Source: DASTYU01 sp035764655
GTDB lineage: Bacteria; Chloroflexota; Limnocylindria; Limnocylindrales; CSP1-4
DNA length: 12,183 nucleotides
Direction: 5' to 3'
Assembly (NCBI GenBank): GCA_035764655.1
Contig: DASTYU010000005.1
Location: 1-12,183 of the forward strand
Positions 1-4,362 of this stretch are shown here, piece by piece (position 1 is the first letter of the stretch; every line of letters starts with the position of its first letter). Position numbers and translations under genes: made by a program. The notes below the pieces were generated by a model. It made no database searches, was not told the DNA's origin, and was given only the letters and a program-made list of their open reading frames with translations.

Positions 1-581
1 CTGCGAAGCGCGGCCTTGACCCGGTCCTCCAGGGACGACCCCACGCCCGCCTCGGCGATGGCCGCGCGTGACGCCACGCGCGCCTCCGACAGCGAGTAGC
101 CCAGCGCCTGAAGGGCCGCCACCACCTCGCCCTCGCCGGCCTCCGCCCCGACCGCCGACACCGGCGCCGCCGCTACCCCGGCCGCGGTCACCTTCTCCTT
201 GAGCTCGAAGATGATCCGCTCGGCCAGCTTCTTGCCGATGCCGGGGATCGACACGAGCACCGCCTGGTCCTGCGCCATGATCGCGAGCTGCAGGTCGGGC
301 GTCGGCTTCGAGCCGACGATCGCCAGCGCGACCTTCGGTCCAACCCCGGTCACCGTGAGCAAGAGGTTGAAGAACCCGAGCTCCTCCGCGGATCGGAACC
401 CGTACAGCGCCTGCTGGTCCTCGCGCACGAGGTGGTACGTGTGCAGCTTCAACCGCGAACCCGGCTGGGCCGCCGACAGCACCGCCGGCGCGACGAACAC
501 GCGGTAGCCCAGCCCGCCCACTTCGATCACGACCGAATCGAGCGTGACCGCGCCGACGGTCCCCTCGACCGAAGCGAGCAT
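1..581 (-). CDS. ruvA: Holliday junction branch-migration subunit RuvA (3'-truncated by window edge)
   Basis: RuvA binds four-way Holliday junctions as a tetramer and loads the RuvB motor for branch migration during recombination and repair. 193 residues are visible and the frame is still open at the left edge. RuvA is usually about 200 residues, so only the last few are missing. It opens with MLASVEGTVG, the typical RuvA start of the N-terminal OB-fold domain (about 1-65). Two helix-hairpin-helix motifs follow: TVTGVGPKVALAIV (about 76-89) and VSIPGIGKKLAERII (about 110-124). Residues 131-150 form an Ala/Val/Gly-rich flexible linker, and the small C-terminal domain that contacts RuvB begins near EVVAALQALGYS (152-163). 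The ATG lies 9 nt after the ruvC stop. No Shine-Dalgarno is visible before it (the spacer is the near-palindrome CGGGCCCGG), so translation probably depends on coupling to ruvC. ruvB is expected next, outside the window. Identity is secure. Confidence 0.96.
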   Translation of the reverse strand, partial: MLASVEGTVGAVTLDSVVIEVGGLGYRVFVAPAVLSAAQPGSRLKLHTYHLVREDQQALYGFRSAEELGFFNLLLTVTGVGPKVALAIVGSKPTPDLQLAIMAQDQAVLVSIPGIGKKLAERIIFELKEKVTAAGVAAAPVSAVGAEAGEGEVVAALQALGYSLSEARVASRAAIAEAGVGSSLEDRVKAALR

Positions 582-590
582 CCGGGCCCG

Positions 591-1193
591 CTAGGAGGCC
601 GTGCGCCGCTCCCCGCGCTCGCGCGCGAGGGCATCAGCGACCGCCTCGTCGTATGCGGACCGTCCGCGAGTGATCGGGGCCACGGCTGCCCGGTCGACGA
701 CCGCCGAGCGCCGCGCCTCCACCCCGGGCGCGACATTGGCAGCCCAGATCGCGACCGCCAGGGCGTCGGCCGCGTCATCGGGCGTCGGCACGCGCTCCAG
801 GCCCAGCACCAGCTGGACCATCCGGCCGATCTGTTCCTTGTCGGCTCGCCCGTCGCCCGAGACCGCAACCTTGACCTCGCTCGGCGTCGCCTCGCGGACG
901 GGCACCCCGGCACGCGCCGCCGCCACCAGCACGGCTCCCCGCGCCTGGCCCACCGCGAACGCCGTCTGGACGTTGCGCGAGAAGAACAGCCGCTCCACGG
1001 CCATCACGCTCGGCTGGTGCAGCTCCAGGAGCTCCGCAAGCCCGTCCTGGATCGCCAGCAACCGCTCCGGGAGGGGCGTATCAGGCCCCGTCGTGAGGCA
1101 CCCATAGTCGACGGAGCGCAGCCGCCCCCCGGTTCGATCGACGATTCCGTATCCGAGCGAAGCGGTCCCCGGGTCGATCCCGAGGACGATCAC
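591..1193 (-). CDS. ruvC: Crossover junction endodeoxyribonuclease RuvC
   Basis: RuvC is the RNase H-fold resolvase that cuts Holliday junctions symmetrically in a Mg2+-dependent reaction, acting with RuvAB. The protein has 200 residues, slightly longer than the roughly 170-190 usual. The four acidic catalytic residues are all in place: D7 in LGIDPG, E67 in AVERLFF, and D140 and D143 in DDAADALAVAI. The segment NVQTAFAVGQARG (74-86) is the usual conserved helix. The last 45 or so residues (RRSAVVDRAAVAPITRGR onward) are a polar, charged extension not needed for catalysis in typical homologues. The start is GTG at 1193-1191. It is supported by a GAGG Shine-Dalgarno at 1204-1201 with a 7-nt spacer, and by the family N-terminus MIVLGIDPG following directly. 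The GTG overlaps the yebC stop as GTGA, a classic translational-coupling arrangement. It is the second gene of the yebC-ruvC-ruvA operon. Confidence 0.97.
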   Translation of the reverse strand: MIVLGIDPGTASLGYGIVDRTGGRLRSVDYGCLTTGPDTPLPERLLAIQDGLAELLELHQPSVMAVERLFFSRNVQTAFAVGQARGAVLVAAARAGVPVREATPSEVKVAVSGDGRADKEQIGRMVQLVLGLERVPTPDDAADALAVAIWAANVAPGVEARRSAVVDRAAVAPITRGRSAYDEAVADALARERGERRTAS

Positions 1194-1942
1194 CCGGCAA
1201 CCTCGGCGAAGACGTCCTCGGGGATGTCGAAGTTGGCGGTAACGCGCTGGACGTCATCGAGGTCCTCGAGTTGCTCCACGAGCCGAAGGGCTTGGCGCGC
1301 CTTGGTCGAATCGAGCTCCACGGTCTGCTTGGCGATCATCGTCGACTCCGCCGAGTCGATCGCCACGCCGGCCGACTCCAGCGCCTGTCGCACGCGCTCC
1401 AGGTCGCCGGGGGAGGTGAAGATCTCGATCGCCTCGGGGTCGTCGGTGTCGACGTCCTCCGCACCCGCATCGATGGCCGCGAGCGCAACGTCATCGGCAT
1501 CCGCCCCGTTGGGCGCCACCGCGATCAGGCCGCGCGGCTCGAACTGCCACGCCACGGCGCCGCTGCCCGCCAGCTGGCCACCCGCCTTGGTGAAGATCGA
1601 GCGCACCTCGGCCGCCGTCCGGTTGCGGTTGTCCGTCGCCGCCTCGACGAGCACCGCCACGCCGCCGGGGCCGTAGCCCTCGTAGACGATCTCCTCGAAC
1701 TGCTCGGCGTCGCCGCCGCCGGTCGCCTTGTCGATCGTGCGCTTGATGTTGTCGGCCGGCATGTTGACGGCGCGGGCCTTCTCGATCGCCAGGCGGAGCC
1801 GGTAGTTGGCCTCAGGGTCGCCGCCGCCCTGCCGCGCCGCGACGCTGATCTCACGCGTGACCTTGGTGAACAATGCGCCGCGCTTCGCGTCGTTCGCGCC
1901 CTTCTGACGCTTGATCGTGGACCACTTCGAATGACCTGACAT
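1190..1942 (-). CDS. yebC: YebC/PmpR (TACO1) family protein
   Basis: This is a conserved cytoplasmic protein of the YebC/TACO1 family. Members were first described as DNA-binding regulators (PmpR). More recent work links the family to the ribosome and to relief of stalling at difficult sequences, so the older name 'transcriptional regulator' may mislead. It has 250 residues, the normal family length. The N-terminus MSGHSKWSTIKRQKG plus DAKRGALFTKVTREI is diagnostic. Further family blocks are the Pro/Asn helix region NMPADNIKRTIDKATGG (about 60-76), the YEGYGPGGVAVLVEAATDN block (about 87-105) and NRTAAEVRSIFTKAGG after it. The C-terminal part is acidic, ending near DFDIPEDVFAEVAG-like residues. 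The ATG at 1942-1940 has no Shine-Dalgarno, but a TATACT -10 box lies 10 nt upstream. It is the first gene of the yebC-ruvC-ruvA operon and is divergent from the EF-G-like gene. Confidence 0.96.
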   Translation of the reverse strand: MSGHSKWSTIKRQKGANDAKRGALFTKVTREISVAARQGGGDPEANYRLRLAIEKARAVNMPADNIKRTIDKATGGGDAEQFEEIVYEGYGPGGVAVLVEAATDNRNRTAAEVRSIFTKAGGQLAGSGAVAWQFEPRGLIAVAPNGADADDVALAAIDAGAEDVDTDDPEAIEIFTSPGDLERVRQALESAGVAIDSAESTMIAKQTVELDSTKARQALRLVEQLEDLDDVQRVTANFDIPEDVFAEVAG

Positions 1943-1952
1943 CGCGGGCCGG

Positions 1953-1958
1953 AGTATA
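1953..1958 (-). promoter_or_regulatory. Putative -10 element for the yebC-ruvCA operon
   Basis: On the minus strand the hexamer TATACT (one mismatch to TATAAT) ends 10 nt before the yebC ATG. A start site about 7 nt downstream would leave only 3-4 nt of 5' leader, which fits the lack of a Shine-Dalgarno before yebC. I see no convincing TTGACA-like -35 at 16-18 nt spacing. In a genome this GC-rich an AT hexamer at this place is unlikely to be accidental, but it is unproven. Confidence 0.4.
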
Positions 1959-1964
1959 GCGGAC

Positions 1965-1970
1965 TATCAT
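1965..1970 (+). promoter_or_regulatory. Possible -10 element for the EF-G-like gene
   Basis: The hexamer TATCAT on the plus strand lies 75 nt before the EF-G-like start, in the only AT-containing stretch of the divergent spacer. TATAGC at 1955-1960 is an alternative. CTGACA at 1936-1941 resembles a -35 box, but its spacing to either hexamer (13 or 23 nt) is poor. If this box is used, the leader would be about 65-70 nt long and would contain the small upstream ORF at 1993-2049. Confidence 0.22.
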
Positions 1971-1992
1971 GGCCGGACCCCACGCCCCAGCC

Positions 1993-2049
1993 ATGCTTTC
2001 GACGTCCCGAATGGCTTCCGACGCAGTCGAGGAACGACGAACCCCATGA
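1993..2049 (+). other. Small upstream ORF overlapping the EF-G-like start codon
   Basis: An 18-codon reading frame (MLSTSRMASDAVEERRTP, with a second in-frame ATG at 2011) ends in TGA at 2047-2049. It overlaps the EF-G-like ATG (2046-2048) in the ATGA arrangement typical of translational coupling. The gene's own Shine-Dalgarno (GAGGA, 2029-2033) sits 12 nt from its ATG, which is long, so re-initiation after this frame is plausible. No ribosome binding site is visible before either ATG of the small frame. A chance ORF is the main alternative. Confidence 0.2.
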
Positions 2050-4127
2050 CGATGAAGAGTGTCGACCTCCCCCACCTCCGAAGCGTGGTCCTGGCCGGCC
2101 ATGCAGGGTCCGGCAAGACCACGCTCGCAGAGCAGCTGCTGCACCGGGCTGGTGCCATCCCGAGGCTCGGTCGCGTCGAGGACGGCACGGCCCATCTCGA
2201 CTTCGAACCCGAAGAGCAGAAGCGGCGCGCCTCGCTGAGCCTGGCGGTCGGGACGTTCGAATCGGACGGCACGCGGATCTCGCTGCTCGACACGCCCGGC
2301 TATCCGGACTTCATCGCGGAGGTCATCCAGGGCTTCGCGGCCGCCGACGGCGCGATCTTCGTCGTGGACGCGTCGGGCGGTGTGGAAGCCGGCCTGGAGC
2401 AATCGGTGGCGACGGCGCGCGCCACCAACACGGCCGCGTGCTTCTTCATCAACCGGTCCGATCGCGAGAATGCGAAGCCGACCGAGGCGCTCGACGCGCT
2501 GCGTGCGACGTTCGGGACCAAGATCGCGCCGCTCCAGCTGGCAATCGGTGCCGGCGAAGCCTTCGAGGGATACGTCGACCTGGTCCACCGCAAGGCGTAC
2601 AAGCTCGATGGCTCGAAGGAGGTCGAGATCCCGATCCCGTCCGAGCTCGAGTCCGAAGTCGCGTCCCGCCGCGACCAGCTCCTGGAAGCCGCCGCCGAGG
2701 CCGACGACGACGTCCTGACCAAGTATCTCGAGGGCGAGGAGATCGAGGACGCCGAGCTCGAGGCGTGCCTCCGCAAGGGCGTCAAGGAATCGATCCTGGC
2801 GCCGGTCCTGGTCGGTTCGGCTGCCAAGGGCATCGGCCTGCGCGCCCTTCTCGACGCGATCGTGCGCTACCTCCCCTCCCCGGCCGACGAGCCGCCGGTC
2901 GAGGTCAAGGACAAGGGCGGCGACACCGCCGAGGTCCCCGCCGACGAGAACGGCCCGCTCGTCGTGCGCGTGTTCAAGACGACCGCGGACCCGTTCGTCG
3001 GCCGCCTGACGTACCTGCGCGTGCTGTCGGGCACGCTCCATTCGCAGGCACACGTCTGGAACACCACGCGCAACGCCGACGAGCGCATCGGCCAACTGCT
3101 GCTGCTCCACGGCAAGGAGCAGGAGGCCATCGGCGAGCTCAAGGCCGGCGAGATTGGCGCAGTTGCGAAGCTGTCCGAAACGGAGACCGGCGACACGCTG
3201 GCGTCGAAGGAGAAGGCGTACGTGCTGCCCCCGCTCGAGTTCCCCGAGCCGACCCTGATCGTCGCCATCGAGCCGCAGACCAAGGCCGACCTGGACAAGA
3301 TGGGCCCCGCCCTCCAGCGCATGCTCGAGGAGGAGCCGACCGTCCGCCTGGAGCGGAGCGACGTCGGCGAGCAGCTGCTGCGGACGATCGGCGAGGCGCA
3401 GACCTCGGTGATCATCGAGCGCCTCAAGCGCAAGTTCGGGTCCGCCATCGTGACCCACCAGCCGAAGGTGCCGTACAAGGAGACGATCCGCGGCACGACC
3501 CAGGCCCACGGCCGCTACAAGAAGCAGACGGGCGGCCACGGCATGTTCGGCGACGTGTGGATCACGCTCGAACCCAACCCGGGCGGTGGCGTCGAGTTCG
3601 CCGAGAAGGTCGTCGGCGGGTCCGTGCCGCGCCAGTTCTTCCCGGGCGTCGAAAAGGGCATCCGCGAGACCGCCGCCGAGGGCGTCGTCGCCGGTTATCC
3701 CCTGTCGGACTTCAAGGCGACCCTCTACGACGGGTCGTTCCACACGGTCGACTCGAACGAGCTGTCGTTCAAGATCGCGGCGTCGATGGCGCTCAAGGAG
3801 GCGGTCCACAACGCCAGCCCGGCCCTCATGGAGCCGATCATGGAGGTCAAGATCCGCGTCCCCGAGGAGTTCATGGGTGAGGTCAACCGCGACCTCAACG
3901 GCCGCCGCGGGCGGCTGCTCGGGATGGACACCGACGGCGGGATGCAGGTGATCTCGGCGCACGTTCCACAGGCCGAGTTGTTCAGCTACGCCACGGAGCT
4001 GCGCTCCATCACCGCCGGCCGCGGCACCTTCTCGGCCACGCTCGACCACTATGAGGACGTCCCGGCGCACCTCACCGAGCGGATCATCAAGGAGCACAAG
4101 GCCGAGCTCGAGGCCAACGGCCACTAG
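2046..4127 (+). CDS. Elongation factor G-like GTPase (EF-G2 / FusA2 type)
   Basis: This is a translational GTPase homologous to EF-G, 693 residues long, with all five domains. The G domain is at about 1-300, the beta-barrel domain II begins near PLVVRVFKTTADPFVG (305), domain III near 400-472, domain IV near PKVPYKETIRGT (473-593) and domain V near EVNRDLNGRRGRLLGM (to about 680). The P-loop is GHAGSGKT (18-25) and G3 is DTPGYPDF (82-89), where canonical EF-G has AHIDAGKT and DTPGHVDF. G4 is NRSD (136-139) instead of NKxD, and the switch I RGITI motif is replaced by RRASLS (60-65). The domain IV tip His is kept (H566 in GSFHTVDS). These differences place it with EF-G-like proteins (EF-G2), not the main FusA. 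The mycobacterial EF-G2 was reported to lack ribosome-dependent GTPase activity. Start is ATG 2046; ATG 2052 is an in-frame alternative. It stands alone, divergent from yebC and convergent with the giant genes. The usual str-operon neighbours (rpsL, rpsG, tuf) are absent. Confidence 0.9.
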   Translation: MTMKSVDLPHLRSVVLAGHAGSGKTTLAEQLLHRAGAIPRLGRVEDGTAHLDFEPEEQKRRASLSLAVGTFESDGTRISLLDTPGYPDFIAEVIQGFAAADGAIFVVDASGGVEAGLEQSVATARATNTAACFFINRSDRENAKPTEALDALRATFGTKIAPLQLAIGAGEAFEGYVDLVHRKAYKLDGSKEVEIPIPSELESEVASRRDQLLEAAAEADDDVLTKYLEGEEIEDAELEACLRKGVKESILAPVLVGSAAKGIGLRALLDAIVRYLPSPADEPPVEVKDKGGDTAEVPADENGPLVVRVFKTTADPFVGRLTYLRVLSGTLHSQAHVWNTTRNADERIGQLLLLHGKEQEAIGELKAGEIGAVAKLSETETGDTLASKEKAYVLPPLEFPEPTLIVAIEPQTKADLDKMGPALQRMLEEEPTVRLERSDVGEQLLRTIGEAQTSVIIERLKRKFGSAIVTHQPKVPYKETIRGTTQAHGRYKKQTGGHGMFGDVWITLEPNPGGGVEFAEKVVGGSVPRQFFPGVEKGIRETAAEGVVAGYPLSDFKATLYDGSFHTVDSNELSFKIAASMALKEAVHNASPALMEPIMEVKIRVPEEFMGEVNRDLNGRRGRLLGMDTDGGMQVISAHVPQAELFSYATELRSITAGRGTFSATLDHYEDVPAHLTERIIKEHKAELEANGH

Positions 4128-4129
4128 TT

Positions 4130-4142
4130 CCGGCCGCGCCGG
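4130..4142 (+). terminator. Short GC hairpin just after the EF-G-like stop (weak terminator candidate)
   Basis: CCGGC (4130-4134) pairs with GCCGG (4138-4142) around a 3-nt loop, starting 3 nt after the TAG stop. The stem is short and no T-tract follows, so it is at best a weak or factor-dependent terminator. In DNA this GC-rich a 5-bp stem can arise by chance. Confidence 0.18.
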
Positions 4143-4150
4143 CCCGTTCT

Positions 4151-4181
4151 GGCCAGATTCCCACCCGGAGAACCTTGGGCC
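4151..4181 (+). repeat. Interspersed repeat element, copy A (direct)
   Basis: A 31-nt element bounded by GGCC on both sides. It opens with GGCCAGATTCCCAC, continues through a G-rich part with GAGAAC, and ends GGGCC followed by ACG. It matches copy B at nearly all of its first 14 positions and has the same exact length. It is non-coding in this context, lying after the EF-G-like stop. Confidence 0.65.
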
Positions 4182-4201
4182 ACGTATCCGGGCCCGATTG
4201 C

Positions 4202-4232
4202 GGCCAAATTCCCACGGGGCGAGAACGTGGCC
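4202..4232 (+). repeat. Interspersed repeat element, copy B (direct)
   Basis: This is the second 31-nt GGCC-to-GGCC copy, starting 51 nt after copy A. It opens with GGCCAAATTCCCACGGGG, contains GAGAAC and ends GTGGCC followed by ACG, as in copy A. Internally CCACG (4212-4216) can pair with CGTGG (4226-4230). Its last GGCC is also the left end of the 10-bp inverted repeat at 4229-4265. Confidence 0.7.
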
Positions 4233-4265
4233 ACGAAACCGGCGCGAATCCGCCATTTCGTGGCC
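4229..4265. repeat. Perfect 10-bp inverted repeat (stem-loop)
   Basis: GGCCACGAAA (4229-4238) and TTTCGTGGCC (4256-4265) are exact reverse complements separated by 17 nt. The structure lies between the convergent EF-G-like and giant genes and could act as a bidirectional transcription barrier. Neither side has a run of T, so it is not a standard intrinsic terminator. It may equally be part of the repeat array, since its arms carry the same GGCC-ACG ends. Confidence 0.55.
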
Positions 4266-4283
4266 CACGACACTGCGGTTCCT

Positions 4284-4314
4284 GGCCTAAGTGCCCACCC
4301 GTGGGAATTTGGCC
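4284..4314 (-). repeat. Interspersed repeat element, copy C (inverted)
   Basis: Read on the minus strand this is again exactly 31 nt from GGCC to GGCC and opens with GGCCAAATTCCCACGGG, identical to copy B over 17 positions. The distal part has diverged. On the plus strand CCCAC (4294-4298) and GTGGG (4301-4305) form a tight hairpin. Its opposite orientation to A and B makes the whole region roughly symmetrical. Confidence 0.68.
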
Positions 4315-4343
4315 ACGTCGCGCGCGGGACCCACGTCGCGCGC
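4313..4343 (+). repeat. 13-bp direct repeat CCACGTCGCGCGC
   Basis: CCACGTCGCGCGC occurs at 4313-4325 and again at 4331-4343, with start-to-start spacing of 18 nt. It follows directly on repeat copy C and ends 20 nt before the stop of the giant gene. It could be a simple duplication, or a short target-site-like duplication flanking a lost element. No coding role is seen. Confidence 0.5.
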
Positions 4344-4362
4344 AGGCCCGCGCCCGGACCGG

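Noticed and set aside
432..1676. 414-codon plus-strand frame antisense to ruvA, ruvC and yebC
   Set aside because: Arg/His/Asp-rich antisense shadow; the minus strand encodes three clear conserved genes.
1851..4268. 805-codon open frame on the minus strand antisense to the EF-G-like gene
   Set aside because: It is an Arg/Asp/Leu/Val-rich translation typical of antisense high-GC coding DNA. The opposite strand encodes an unmistakable EF-G homologue.
4151..4343. CRISPR array or insertion sequence remnant in the intergenic repeats
   Set aside because: Copies are in mixed orientation with unequal spacing, there is no repeat-spacer regularity, and no cas or transposase sequence is nearby.
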